A DNA stretch of 64,000 nt from Alphaproteobacteria bacterium (GTDB lineage Bacteria > Pseudomonadota > Alphaproteobacteria > UBA9219 > RGZA01), in the NCBI GenBank assembly GCA_021732145.1, contig JAKFVN010000013.1, positions 1 through 64,000 on the forward strand, given 5' to 3'. The notes under the pieces were generated by a model. It saw nothing but the letters and a program-made list of their open reading frames with translations. It had not been told where the DNA came from and did no database searches. The position numbers and the translations under genes were made by a program. Shown piece after piece: positions 1 through 8,042 of this stretch (position 1 is the first letter of the stretch; each line of letters opens with the position of its first letter).

Positions 1-2
1 CG

Positions 3-1040
3 CCAACATCGGCTCCATCTGCAACATCATCTGCAATGCCAGATGTACCGCCTTCGGCAATTGTGCAAGCGCCATCTGCAACGCCATCGCAATTGCCGCC
101 TTCCATTCCCATCACGCGTCCAGATATCTTGCGCCGTTTCTCGCGCTTAACGCCGCCGAATGCAACGCCTATCCCGCCGCATTCACTGCGTTATCAGGAA
201 CCGGAGCGCCTTGGGGTTGATGAAACGCAACGGCCCGTGCTTGAAAATGACACGCGTCTGCGTGGCTTCAGCGTGGGCATGGAAGGCATTATCGCAAGAG
301 ATGATGGCACTATCTGGAACCCCATCAAGCGCCCCGATGGCACATGGACCGCGGAAATTGTAAATGGCAAAGACCGTTATGTGCGCAATTCACAGGGCCA
401 GTATGTGCTGGAAAGCGACCCGACCAGGTTCTATCCAGGAACTGAAAATCCATTAGCAGTGGCCGCGCCGACGGCGACACCTTCGTCAATACCATCAGCG
501 GCTGCGGACACGTCACCACCATCATCGACAGTATCCGTGTCACCATTGATAACTCCAACATCAGTCGCATCAGCAACAACAGGTACGCCAAGCAGCGTGC
601 CTGAAGGCACTATCATGCTGGATGCAATTGAAGTTGAAGCCGATAGCTCGCCAAATGGTGCGCCAACCGCCACAACGCCGACCGCCACGCCAATGGCATC
701 GGTCATGCCGCGCAGCCTGATGTCACGTCGCAACCTCACCGAATTGCCGGGCCACAAGCCGATTGTTCAGGCGCAAAGCTCCACTGCGCGCCTTGCAACA
801 TTTAATGCAATTCAGAATGCGTCTGGCTCGGTAATTCGCGGCCAGCCTGAAGCAGCAAATCCTGAAATTGCAGCTGCTGCGAGCGCGGCACCAAAACCAG
901 ATCAGGTGGCGGCAGCATCCCCGTCATCAACGCCGTCTGCCACCTCGTCGGCCGCACCAAAAAACGAGCAGGTTGCGAGCGCCACGCCAACCGCCACGCC
1001 AACGGCAAGACCAAATGCGGCAGGGCCACGTGTTGCATAA
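3..1040 (+). CDS. Pro/Ala/Ser/Thr-rich protein, 5' end outside window
   Basis: The reading frame is open from the first bases of the window, so the start lies upstream. The first in-frame ATG (36) is inside the same low-complexity run and is unlikely to be the true start. About 345 residues are visible. A central part (roughly residues 55-145) is more ordinary, with charged and aromatic residues such as GMEGIIARDDGTIWNP. It is flanked by long stretches of APSATPSA- and TPTATPTA-type repeats. No catalytic motif or membrane segment is seen. The composition suggests a disordered, possibly surface or envelope-associated protein. I do not recognise the family. A short hairpin follows the stop. Confidence 0.6.
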   Translation, partial: PTSAPSATSSAMPDVPPSAIVQAPSATPSQLPPSIPITRPDILRRFSRLTPPNATPIPPHSLRYQEPERLGVDETQRPVLENDTRLRGFSVGMEGIIARDDGTIWNPIKRPDGTWTAEIVNGKDRYVRNSQGQYVLESDPTRFYPGTENPLAVAAPTATPSSIPSAAADTSPPSSTVSVSPLITPTSVASATTGTPSSVPEGTIMLDAIEVEADSSPNGAPTATTPTATPMASVMPRSLMSRRNLTELPGHKPIVQAQSSTARLATFNAIQNASGSVIRGQPEAANPEIAAAASAAPKPDQVAAASPSSTPSATSSAAPKNEQVASATPTATPTARPNAAGPRVA

Positions 1041-1075
1041 ATGCGCTGTAACATGTGGGCGCTGCATGGGTGTTA

Positions 1076-1114
1076 TGCTTAACGCCGCTTAAGCACGTGT
1101 TTAAAAATTTTTTC
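1076..1114 (+). terminator. Possible rho-independent terminator
   Basis: A perfect 7-bp stem (TGCTTAA/TTAAGCA, 6-nt loop) lies 36 bases after the stop of the repeat-rich protein. About 10 bases later comes an A/T tract ending in six T. The spacing to the T run is longer than ideal, so this is a weak call. Confidence 0.35.
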
Positions 1115-1199
1115 CTGAAGCGCACATATATATATGCCCTTAGCGATTTATAGATGAACATTTGATGTAATAACGGCTCGCATTCGATATGGGGCGAAT

Positions 1200-1487
1200 T
1201 TGAAAAAACCGACCTACGGCGCCAGTGAAGAGCAGCAGTTTCGCCAGATGCTGCGCGATGAAAATCGCGTGTTAAAGCAGGAATTGGCCGAGCAGCGCTT
1301 TGTGCTGCAAAAACTGCAAACGGAAGTGAAGCTGCTCAGCGCGGCATTATCGATGGTCAATGAAAAGGCTGCTCAGCTGCAGCACTCGCAAAATATGCGC
1401 ATCGCCGACATGCAATTGATGATGTACACCATGGCTGATAAATACATGCCAGGTAACGAGGACTTCCTTAACAAACCTTCACACTAA
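1200..1487 (+). CDS. Small coiled-coil protein, unknown function
   Basis: This 95-residue protein probably starts at a TTG, because no ATG is in frame upstream and a GGGG run lies 5-8 bases before it. Residues 10-60 are rich in Glu, Gln, Leu and Lys with heptad-like spacing (ENRVLKQELAEQRFVLQKLQ), predicting one long coiled coil. There is no signal peptide. It follows the repeat-rich protein on the same strand. The family is not recognised; the coiled coil suggests oligomerisation or a partner-binding role. Confidence 0.55.
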   Translation: MKKPTYGASEEQQFRQMLRDENRVLKQELAEQRFVLQKLQTEVKLLSAALSMVNEKAAQLQHSQNMRIADMQLMMYTMADKYMPGNEDFLNKPSH

Positions 1488-1663
1488 TCCGGAAGCGCGC
1501 GGTTTTGCTTGGGTTTCACGGGATTTTTGACGCGCTGCGTTTAAAATAAAGCATGGTAAAAGGGCGTTAAATTAAGTTTCTAATAACCGTATCTGGGTAA
1601 ACTGAAAGCTGAAATATAAAATTTTAGCAATTCAATTTGCCATTTTAAGGATGCGCCGCCGCC

Positions 1664-1966
1664 ATGTTTGGGTTTGGAAAACGAAGACCACCGAGCGCAT
1701 TAGACGAATTAAAGGAGCGCATGACCTTGCCCGATATCAAGAAAGCTGAAATCGTATTATTGGATTTTTATCAAGGCCGTAATCCTTACGAACATTTGAA
1801 GGGTGAGTGGCCTGTGCCTTACACGGAATTTGTGAAGGGTTTTGCATACGCGCTTGACCGCTGCAAAAAAGACGGGATTATGGATTTTCAACGCTGTGAA
1901 GTGATTGCATCAACTTGCGGTATGGGGCTTGCAAAAGCATCGTTTGAACGGAATAGGGCGGCTTAA
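1664..1966 (+). CDS. Conserved-looking hypothetical protein, 100 aa
   Basis: A small soluble protein beginning MFGFGKRRPPSALDELKERM. An AAGGA sequence lies 13 bases before the ATG. It is mostly helical by composition, with two cysteines in the C-terminal half (RCEVIASTCGMG). There is no signal peptide or membrane segment. Its stop is two bases before the next ATG, so the two genes are probably cotranscribed. Function unknown. Confidence 0.6.
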   Translation: MFGFGKRRPPSALDELKERMTLPDIKKAEIVLLDFYQGRNPYEHLKGEWPVPYTEFVKGFAYALDRCKKDGIMDFQRCEVIASTCGMGLAKASFERNRAA

Positions 1967-1968
1967 CA

Positions 1969-2289
1969 ATGACCACGAGAGATTTCAACGCATTCGCAAG
2001 AATGGCCATGGGCGCAAAGGGTGAACCCTTAAGCGGCGCGCTGAACGTTGTGAACAGCAAGAATTTAAGCAGCCTTCCTGACACGGTGTTGCTGAACGTA
2101 TTGGGCCGCATGGCTGACACCGAATTCCAGGCCAATCGGGCAAACTTCTATGCGCCAACGGCTGATGCCACCCCCGCGCCAAGAGTGGAAAACGCAGGTT
2201 TCATGCCGCCAGCAGTTGCCGGACGCATTCAGAATGCTGCGCTTGAAACGCCATTCCGCGCTGCGCCTAAAAGCCCACTCGACATCTAA
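1969..2289 (+). CDS. Hypothetical protein, 106 aa
   Basis: It begins two bases after the preceding stop, which suggests translational coupling. The N-terminal two thirds look helical ([20 protein letters not shown]). The tail is Pro/Ala-rich. It ends in a 4-bp convergent overlap with rph on the other strand, leaving no room for a separate terminator. No recognised domain. Confidence 0.55.
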   Translation: MTTRDFNAFARMAMGAKGEPLSGALNVVNSKNLSSLPDTVLLNVLGRMADTEFQANRANFYAPTADATPAPRVENAGFMPPAVAGRIQNAALETPFRAAPKSPLDI

Positions 2290-3002
2290 CCCAAAATCTT
2301 TTTCTGTTTTTCCGTTAATTCGCGAATGCCCTTTTGCGCGAGCTTTAGTAGTGCAGTGAATTGATCTTCACTAAACGGTTTTTCTTCCGCTGTGCCTTGA
2401 ATTTCCACAATGCCGTTTTTGCCTGTTAGCACAAAATTGGCATCGGCTTGCGCGGTTGAATCTTCCGCGTAATCTAAGTCTAATACCGCTGCTCCATTGT
2501 ATATGCCGCATGAAATGGCTGCCACGCTGTCGGTCAGCGGGATTTGTTTAATCTTGCCACGCGCCACAAGTGTTTGGCAGGCAAGGTGAAGCGCAACGTA
2601 ACTGCCAGTAATGGATGCGCAGCGCGTTCCGCCATCGGCCTGCAATACATCGCAATCGAGTTTAATCTGAATCTCGCCCAGCGCAGCGCGGTCAGTAATG
2701 GCGCGAAGGCTGCGGCCAATCAACCGTTGAATTTCCTGCGTGCGGCCGGATTGTTTTCCTTTGGCTGCTTCGCGGTCGGTGCGTTCCAATGTGGCACGCG
2801 GCAACATGCCGTATTCGGCGGTGACCCAGCCAAGACCTGTGCCCTTGATGAAGGGCGGAACTTTTTCTTCCACCGTCGCGGTGCACAGCACATGGGTTTC
2901 ACCGCATTTAATCAGGCAGCTGCCTTCAGCATATTTTGCAAAACCGGGGATCAGTTCAATGCTGCGGAGTTGGTCGAGCGCGCGGCCGGATGGACGTGTC
3001 AT
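2286..3002 (-). CDS. rph: Ribonuclease PH
   Basis: Phosphate-dependent 3'-5' exoribonuclease that trims tRNA 3' ends. The protein starts [13 protein letters not shown], the usual RNase PH N terminus, so I take the ATG at 3002 over a TTG five codons upstream. Family motifs are present: [26 protein letters not shown] and [13 protein letters not shown]. About 239 residues, normal length. It is the last gene of a minus-strand run containing the HIT protein and the his genes. Confidence 0.95.
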   Translation of the reverse strand: MTRPSGRALDQLRSIELIPGFAKYAEGSCLIKCGETHVLCTATVEEKVPPFIKGTGLGWVTAEYGMLPRATLERTDREAAKGKQSGRTQEIQRLIGRSLRAITDRAALGEIQIKLDCDVLQADGGTRCASITGSYVALHLACQTLVARGKIKQIPLTDSVAAISCGIYNGAAVLDLDYAEDSTAQADANFVLTGKNGIVEIQGTAEEKPFSEDQFTALLKLAQKGIRELTEKQKKILG

Positions 3003-3034
3003 TTTTAATTCTTTCAATAGAGTGAGTTATTTAC

Positions 3035-3400
3035 TTAGGCTTTGTTTAACATGGGGCCCAAGGGGCGACCAGCCAGAATATGCACATGGTAATGCGGCAC
3101 TTCCTGATGCGCATTGGCGCCGCAATTACTGATAAGGCGGTAGCCCTGATGGTGCGCGCCGACGGTTTCGGCAACAATGCCAACTGCTTTGGTAAAGCCC
3201 GCGGCCTCTGCTTCGGTGGCGCGTTTTGAAAAATCGGCGAAATCGACAAACTTGCCTTTGGGAATAACCAGCGCGTGAATGGGCGCTTGCGGATGGATAT
3301 CATGAAAGGCGAGGGCGAAATCGCTTTCATAAATCTTCTTGCATGGAATTTCGCCGAGCAGAATTTTAGCGAAGATATTGTTGTTATCATAAGCCGACAT
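3035..3400 (-). CDS. HIT (histidine triad) family protein
   Basis: A 121-residue HINT-type nucleotide-binding hydrolase. The histidine triad is seen as HYHVHI (His103, His105, His107), followed by LAGRPLGPM. The N-terminal IFAKILLGEIPCKKIYE is typical of this family, which hydrolyses AMP-linked phosphoramidates. AAGGA lies just upstream of the ATG. Together with hisE it forms a common alphaproteobacterial arrangement (hisE-hit). A type A palindromic element lies between this gene and hisE. Confidence 0.93.
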   Translation of the reverse strand: MSAYDNNNIFAKILLGEIPCKKIYESDFALAFHDIHPQAPIHALVIPKGKFVDFADFSKRATEAEAAGFTKAVGIVAETVGAHHQGYRLISNCGANAHQEVPHYHVHILAGRPLGPMLNKA

Positions 3401-3418
3401 ATTAATTCCTTTTTATTG

Positions 3419-3458
3419 GCGCGATGCCTCTGCGCTACGCGCAACCGGCCCTGCGCAG
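3419..3458 (+). repeat. Type A palindromic element between hit and hisE
   Basis: The ends GCGCGATGCCTCTG and CAACCGGCCCTGCGC flank a short stem GCG-CTAC-GCGC. The element occupies the whole gap between hisE and the start region of the HIT gene, and its end directly abuts the hisE stop codon. The same ends recur in hisF, hisH, mnmA and at 14.0 kb. Confidence 0.8.
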
Positions 3459-3785
3459 TTAATCCCCGCCCTTACGCTTCTTCTTATCATCCGCGGTAAC
3501 ATCCATGCGGCTTTCAATGACCTTTGCAACTTCAGATGGCGTGATGCCCACATCGGCCCAAGTGACGAGTAAGTGATAGAGAAGGTCAGCGGATTCTTCG
3601 GCGAGCTTGACCTTGTCGCCCTTCATCGCTTCAATCACGCTTTCCACCGCTTCCTCACCCAGCTTTTGCGCGATTTTGGCGCGGCCCTTGGCAAATAATT
3701 TGGCGGTGTATGATTTTTCAGGATCGGCTTTTTTGCGTTTATCGATGGTATCGAACAGCGTATCGAGAATGGATAAATCGGGCAT
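3459..3785 (-). CDS. hisE: Phosphoribosyl-ATP pyrophosphatase
   Basis: Second step of histidine synthesis: hydrolyses PR-ATP to PR-AMP and pyrophosphate. 108 residues, a stand-alone HisE rather than a HisI-HisE fusion. The MazG-like helical fold is supported by KLGEEAVESVIEA and EESADLLYHLLVTWAD, where the acidic residues bind Mg2+. It lies downstream of hisF with a 32-base gap. The C terminus is Lys/Arg-rich (DDKKKRKGGD), next to the palindromic element. Confidence 0.95.
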   Translation of the reverse strand: MPDLSILDTLFDTIDKRKKADPEKSYTAKLFAKGRAKIAQKLGEEAVESVIEAMKGDKVKLAEESADLLYHLLVTWADVGITPSEVAKVIESRMDVTADDKKKRKGGD

Positions 3786-3817
3786 GGCGACTTCTTATAT
3801 ATATGTGAGGAACAGGA

Positions 3818-4636
3818 TTATTTTCTAACAGTTACACCGGCATTTGCCAAATGCTGCTTTGCTTGTGCAATGGTGAAGGTTCCAAAATGGAAAATGCTGG
3901 CGGCTAATACCGCGCTGGCATGGCCTTTGGTGACGCCGTCAACAAGATGATCGAGTGTGCCCACGCCGCCCGATGCAATGACGGGAATGCTCACCGCATC
4001 GGCGATGGCGCGCGTGAGTTCAATATCAAAGCCAGACTTCGTGCCGTCCTTATCCATTGATGTCAGCAAGATTTCACCAGCGCCAAGTGACGCTACTTCC
4101 TTTGCCCATTGGATTGCATCGCGGCCAGTGTTTTCGCGGCCACCTTTTACATATACGCACCATTTTGATGAGCGCGATGTCTCTGTGCCTTCCATTTTAA
4201 AAATGGGCGGCACAACCGACCCTGCGCTATCGACCCGTTTCGCATCAATCGCAACGACAATACATTGGCTGCCGAATTTTTCTGCGCCTTCCTTAATCAG
4301 CGCGGGGCGTTCGACGGCACTGGAATTCATCGACACCTTATCAGCGCCGCAGAGTAATAATTTGCGAATATCATCCACGCTGCGCACGCCGCCGCCAACG
4401 GTGAGTGGCATGAACACTTGTTCGGCTGTACGTTGCACCACATCATATAAGGTCGCGCGGCCATCCGAACTTGCGGTGATGTCTAAGAAACATAATTCAT
4501 CTGCGCCTTGCGCATCGTAAGCCTTGGCCTGTTCAACCGGGTCGCCCGCATCGATGAGATCAAGGAAATTGATGCCCTTGACCACGCGGCCATTTTTCAC
4601 ATCAAGGCAGGGAATGATACGGGTGGTAAGCGACAT
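3818..4636 (-). CDS. hisF: Imidazole glycerol phosphate synthase, cyclase subunit
   Basis: The TIM-barrel subunit of IGP synthase: uses ammonia from HisH to convert PRFAR into IGP and AICAR. The start [16 protein letters not shown] is chosen as the family N terminus; an upstream in-frame ATG would add ten unlikely residues. The catalytic Asp pair is present (IPCLD at 12; [12 protein letters not shown]). The 272-residue length exceeds the usual 250-258. The excess is an insertion around SAGSVVPP...GTETSRSS, encoded by a type A palindromic element, between VVVAIDAKR and [11 protein letters not shown]. Confidence 0.95.
   Translation of the reverse strand: MSLTTRIIPCLDVKNGRVVKGINFLDLIDAGDPVEQAKAYDAQGADELCFLDITASSDGRATLYDVVQRTAEQVFMPLTVGGGVRSVDDIRKLLLCGADKVSMNSSAVERPALIKEGAEKFGSQCIVVAIDAKRVDSAGSVVPPIFKMEGTETSRSSKWCVYVKGGRENTGRDAIQWAKEVASLGAGEILLTSMDKDGTKSGFDIELTRAIADAVSIPVIASGGVGTLDHLVDGVTKGHASAVLAASIFHFGTFTIAQAKQHLANAGVTVRK
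4172..4227 (+). repeat. Type A palindromic element inside hisF
   Basis: Left end GCGCGATGTCTCTG and right end CAACCGACCCTGCGC enclose an extended hairpin (GTGCC...GGCAC with an inner CCATTTT/AAAATGG stem). On the hisF coding strand it stays open and in frame, adding roughly 18-20 residues in a surface-loop region before the conserved GGR motif. It resembles Rickettsia palindromic elements in behaviour, not in sequence. Confidence 0.85.
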
Positions 4637-4728
4637 AAGCGGCTGAAATCCAAGAGCTATTGGCATTAAGGGTGTTTCAATAAGCCCAATTTAGACTATT
4701 CCCCAGCATTAGCAATAAGGGGATATGA

Positions 4729-5175
4729 ATGGCTGATTTATCAGCGCAGGATCTTGCCAATATTACTGCCATCCAGCTGGCAGTTTCGCGCACCGATGCT
4801 GTTCAGCGTTTTGACCAGGCGCTTGCGGCGCAAGCGTGTTATGTCAAAGCATTGCAGAACAAACATGGCGAAGGCATTGGCAGGATTCCGTTTGATATCG
4901 CCAATCATCCTGCATTGGATCCTGAAGAAAAGAAAAAACTGCAGCAGTTTAATAACGCGCATCGGGATAGCATTGCCAACTTGACTTTCGAAGCAGAGCG
5001 CGCTGCAAAGCAACTCAAGATTGATGACCGCGAAGCGGGTGACCCGCCCATGAACTTGTCACTGCGTGCAGTGGGGAATATCACCAGTGGTGCCGCGCTG
5101 GCTTCGTGTTCGGAAATATCCAGCCTTCAGCCAGCCAAGCGTTTGCCGCCGCGTAGCCCCGGTATGGTGGGGTAA
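4729..5175 (+). CDS. Hypothetical protein between hisF and hisA
   Basis: 148 residues with an AAGGGG ribosome-binding site 8 bases before ATG. It is alpha-helical by composition over residues 1-110 (DPEEKKKLQQFNNAHRDS), then has a less ordered tail rich in Ser and Pro. No signal peptide and no known motif. It lies on the opposite strand to hisF (divergent) and to hisA (convergent). Its function is unknown. The position inside the histidine block looks like an insertion into an ancestral his operon. Confidence 0.55.
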   Translation: MADLSAQDLANITAIQLAVSRTDAVQRFDQALAAQACYVKALQNKHGEGIGRIPFDIANHPALDPEEKKKLQQFNNAHRDSIANLTFEAERAAKQLKIDDREAGDPPMNLSLRAVGNITSGAALASCSEISSLQPAKRLPPRSPGMVG

Positions 5176-5211
5176 GGTTACGCAGCTTTCTTTAGCAGCT
5201 ATGTTTTATTT

Positions 5212-5949
5212 TTATGCAGCTTTTTTCAAAAGCTGTAGGGCTTGCTCGATTTGAATGCGGCCATCGTAAATGGCACGGCCAGCAATCACGCCGCAGATAC
5301 CGGTTTCTTCTTCTTCTTTCAGCTCAATCAAATCCTGCATCGTTGATACGCCGCCCGATGCAATGACGGGCGTTGTTAAATGCTGCGCCAAATTCGCGGT
5401 GCCTTCGACATTGACGCCCTGCAAGGCGCCGTCGCGGTTGATATCGGTGTAGATAATGGCGGCTACACCGCAATCTTCGAACTTCAGCGCTAAATCAAGC
5501 GCTTTCACGCGCGTTGCTTCCGCCCAGCCTTGCACGGCCACATACCCTTCGCGTGCATCAATGCCGACGGCAATCTTGCCGGGGAATTTCTTGCAAGCTT
5601 CTTTCACCAATTCCGGATTTTGCAAAGCCGCCGTTCCCAGAATCACGCGGGTCACGCCTTTGGACAGCCACAACTCAATCGTTTCCATATTGCGGATGCC
5701 GCCGCCAAGCTGCACCGGCATTTTCACGGTTTTCAAAACCGCCTCAACCGCGCCGGCGTTAATTGGCTTTCCTTCGAACGCGCCGTTTAAATCGACCAGA
5801 TGCAGCCATTCAAAACCCAGATTTTCAAATTCCCTGGCTTGCGCCGCAGGGTCTGAATTAAACACCACCGCCTGCTGCATATCGCCGCGCACAAGGCGAA
5901 CGCATTCGCCGTCTTTTAAATCTATGGCCGGGAATAAAATCATGGGCAT
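5212..5949 (-). CDS. hisA: Phosphoribosylformimino-AICAR ribotide isomerase
   Basis: Fourth-step isomerase ProFAR to PRFAR. The (beta/alpha)8 barrel carries the family signature [16 protein letters not shown] (Asp near residue 10) and [12 protein letters not shown] with the second catalytic Asp. Phosphate-binding glycines are in GGGIR and [12 protein letters not shown] choose the ATG at 5949 ([10 protein letters not shown]), which follows an AGGT; 5943 is also possible. About 245 residues, normal. No palindromic insert is seen. Confidence 0.94.
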   Translation of the reverse strand: MPMILFPAIDLKDGECVRLVRGDMQQAVVFNSDPAAQAREFENLGFEWLHLVDLNGAFEGKPINAGAVEAVLKTVKMPVQLGGGIRNMETIELWLSKGVTRVILGTAALQNPELVKEACKKFPGKIAVGIDAREGYVAVQGWAEATRVKALDLALKFEDCGVAAIIYTDINRDGALQGVNVEGTANLAQHLTTPVIASGGVSTMQDLIELKEEEETGICGVIAGRAIYDGRIQIEQALQLLKKAA

Positions 5950-6092
5950 CGTTATACCTACTTCAGCGATTAAAAAAAGCAATTTTTCTCTATTTTTTCT
6001 GGACATTAGTGCAACGCACACCAACTTGGTGCGAATTAACACTTTTTCGCTTTGTGAAAGTATTCCCGCTGGGTAACACCGAAAGGTCTGTT

Positions 6093-6144
6093 TTTTTAAG
6101 AAGTCGTTTTTTCAAGAGAATTGCCTTTTTAAGAAGTCGTTTTT
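6093..6144 (+). repeat. Direct repeat upstream of the gene at 6161
   Basis: A 19-base sequence, TTTTTAAGAAGTCGTTTTT, occurs twice in direct orientation 32 bases apart, just before the ribosome-binding site of the next gene. It could be a regulatory site pair or a local duplication. Nothing else in the window matches it. Confidence 0.6.
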
Positions 6145-6160
6145 ATCAGGAGTTATTTCA

Positions 6161-6637
6161 ATGTTAGATAAGCCCACCACTGCGTCTTTTCAGTCCGCTG
6201 ATGAATTCATCACCCGTTTGAGAGCGAGCGAGGTTAAGGACAGAGCAGATATCGTTGCCGAACTTATCCGCGTAACCTATGTCGCGCCAAACTCTGAATT
6301 TTCGCTGCTGCCTGCTGACCGCCAATTGCCTTATCTTGAATTGCTGCGCGATATCGCATGCAGTTCTGCATTCGATGGTATCTCCCGCAACAATTCGTTC
6401 ACTGCATTGAACACCGCGCAACGTTACAAGGTTGCTGGTGCATCTGCATTATGTGATGAAGCGGTAAAGGGCTTGCCAAAAGTATCAAAGCCAGCAGGAA
6501 AATCTGCCGGTGAAGAAAGCCAAGTGGTTGCAGCAGCGGCAGAAGGCATGCATTTGGGTGACTGGGTAAATGCAGGTCGCCCGACGGGTCGTTTAAAAGC
6601 GTTGCATGCAGCGCCAAAAGCAACCGACATAGCTTAA
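6161..6637 (+). CDS. Hypothetical protein between hisA and hisH
   Basis: 158 residues, preceded by an excellent CAGGAG site. Residues 10-100 look like a compact helical domain (SADEFITRLRASEVKDRADIVAEL, then a Leu-rich stretch). The rest is Ala/Lys-rich. There is no export signal. It ends two bases before the hisH stop on the other strand. Family not recognised. Like the gene at 4729 it interrupts the minus-strand his block. Confidence 0.6.
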   Translation: MLDKPTTASFQSADEFITRLRASEVKDRADIVAELIRVTYVAPNSEFSLLPADRQLPYLELLRDIACSSAFDGISRNNSFTALNTAQRYKVAGASALCDEAVKGLPKVSKPAGKSAGEESQVVAAAAEGMHLGDWVNAGRPTGRLKALHAAPKATDIA

Positions 6638-6639
6638 AG

Positions 6640-7320
6640 TTAAGGTTTCCAGTTCAGGAAATTTTTTACTAATTGCTGGCCAAGTTTCTGGCTTTTTTCC
6701 GGATGGAATTGGGTGCCAGCAATATTGTCTTTGACAACTGCGGCGGTGAAATTGCCGCCGTAGTTGCAAGACGCAAGTTCATATTGTGGTGCGCGACTGC
6801 TCTGGGCTTCGCCCAACCGCGACGGCGCATCTCCCAATACCAACGCGTAGGAATGCACGAAATAGACGTAAGGGTTTTCTGGTAAATCCTTTAGTAATGC
6901 GTGGTTTGGTTTGGAAAGGTTCAACGTGTTCCAGCCCATATGCGGGATTTTCAAATTCGCGTTATCTAATTCTAACTTCCGCACTTCACCGGACAGCCAG
7001 TTGAGGCCAGCATGCGCACCGTGCTCCAAACCGCGCGTGGCCAGCAATTGCATGCCAACGCAGATACCAAAAAACGGCTTGGCTTTTTTTAGCACCGCTT
7101 CGTTCAGTGCTTCGACCATGCCGGGAACGGATGACAACCCCTTCATGCAATCGGCAAATGCGCCCTGGCCGGGCAGCACAATGCGGTCAGCTTTTAAAAC
7201 ATCTTCGGCTTTATCGGTGAGGATGACTTGCGCATTGCCCATATCGCCAGCGGCTTTTTCAAACGCCTTGGTCGCCGAACGCAAATTGCCGGAGCCGTAA
7301 TCAATAACAGTAATAAGCAT
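6640..7320 (-). CDS. hisH: Imidazole glycerol phosphate synthase, glutaminase subunit
   Basis: Class I glutamine amidotransferase that supplies ammonia to HisF. The N terminus is VIDYGSGNLRS. The nucleophile is Cys87 in FFGICVGMQLL, and the His/Glu pair is in GTQFHPEKSQ near residue 208. 226 residues, longer than the common 200-215. The extra stretch LGDAPSRLGEAQSSRAPQ between YFVHSYA and ASCNYGG comes from a type A palindromic element. The partner hisF has a similar insertion. Confidence 0.95.
   Translation of the reverse strand: MLITVIDYGSGNLRSATKAFEKAAGDMGNAQVILTDKAEDVLKADRIVLPGQGAFADCMKGLSSVPGMVEALNEAVLKKAKPFFGICVGMQLLATRGLEHGAHAGLNWLSGEVRKLELDNANLKIPHMGWNTLNLSKPNHALLKDLPENPYVYFVHSYALVLGDAPSRLGEAQSSRAPQYELASCNYGGNFTAAVVKDNIAGTQFHPEKSQKLGQQLVKNFLNWKP
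6791..6828 (+). repeat. Type A palindromic element inside hisH
   Basis: GCGCGACTGCTCTG, a GGGC-TTC-GCCC hairpin, then CAACCGCGACGGCGC. It is in frame with hisH on the minus strand and encodes DAPSRLGEAQSSRAP. The right half is diverged from the hisF and mnmA copies, but the core CTCTG-stem-CAACCG is intact. Confidence 0.75.
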
Positions 7321-7352
7321 GAGGAAAATAAATTGAGGTAAGAGTTTAGGGT

Positions 7353-7625
7353 TTAATTGTCATAATGATAACGGCATTGATGAATGGTCAGCGTCTTATC
7401 CGCGTTTTTTCCATCTATTTTATAAACCAATCTGTGTTCGTTTGTTATGCGCCGTGACCAGTAGCCGGAAAAATCACCTTTGAGCGGTTCGGGTTTCCCA
7501 AGACCCTTAAAAGGCGATTTCTTTATATCTTCAATTAGTTTGAGAATTTTAATTACGATTTCTTGGTCATTATCTGACCAATATGCCATTTCTTCATTTG
7601 CTTTTTTTGTGAACTCTATTTTCAT
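7353..7625 (-). CDS. yoeB: YoeB-type mRNA interferase toxin
   Basis: 90 residues matching YoeB closely: PFKGLGKPEPLKGD, FSGYWSRRI, EHRLVYKI and the terminal CRYHY. By analogy with E. coli YoeB the active residues are Glu46, Arg65 and the C-terminal His87/Tyr88. The toxin cuts mRNA at the ribosomal A site. The gene overlaps the antitoxin by 32 bases, so the two are coupled. It lies between hisC-hisB and hisH on the same strand. Confidence 0.95.
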   Translation of the reverse strand: MKIEFTKKANEEMAYWSDNDQEIVIKILKLIEDIKKSPFKGLGKPEPLKGDFSGYWSRRITNEHRLVYKIDGKNADKTLTIHQCRYHYDN

Positions 7626-7896
7626 TTTTCAGAAAGGCTTTTTTTAGGTCATCCAGCGTGTCATAGCTTATTACCTCGCCATTTTCTGCTTCCTTAAGAG
7701 ACGCGTGAAGACGTTTAGCATTAGCAGGCGAGCTGAGTAGATATGTGGTTTCATCGAGCTGCTCATACTCTTCAAGCGAAAGCATGATCACGGGTTTTGA
7801 GCCTTGGCGATGGATAATAACTTTATCCCCGTTTCCAGCCTTATCCATCATCTCGGCAAGTTTTTGCCGCGCATGTGTGTATGAACAGACTTCCAT
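7594..7896 (-). CDS. yefM: YefM/Phd-type antitoxin
   Basis: The start MEVCSYTHARQKLAEMMDK fits the family N terminus and has AAGGTG upstream, so I prefer 7896 to the ATG three codons earlier. The Phd fold is shown by HRQGSKPVIMLSLEEYEQLDET. The N-terminal domain binds DNA and the acidic C-terminal tail should wrap the toxin. A tandem TGTACATGTACA operator lies 37 bases upstream. Autoregulation with YoeB is expected from the family. Confidence 0.93.
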   Translation of the reverse strand: MEVCSYTHARQKLAEMMDKAGNGDKVIIHRQGSKPVIMLSLEEYEQLDETTYLLSSPANAKRLHASLKEAENGEVISYDTLDDLKKAFLKNENRVHKKSK

Positions 7897-7932
7897 AATA
7901 AGCACCTTAAGTTATTGCATGTCAAACAAAAT

Positions 7933-7944
7933 TGTACATGTACA
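7933..7944. promoter_or_regulatory. YefM-YoeB operator (tandem TGTACA)
   Basis: TGTACATGTACA contains two adjacent copies of TGTACA, the core motif of E. coli YefM operators. It lies between a plausible minus-strand promoter (TTGACT, then TACATA after 17 bases, about 7946-7975) and the antitoxin start. Confidence 0.75.
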
Positions 7945-8042
7945 GAATTATGTATCATAAAGTTATGATAGAGTCAATAAAAATGTTGCGCGCAGGCAAC
8001 AAGAACAACAATAACATGTTGATTAATATTGATAATTCAGCA

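Noticed and set aside
5456..6076. Plus-strand frame opposite hisA
   Set aside because: hisA fills the region on the other strand with all family motifs; the antisense product has none.
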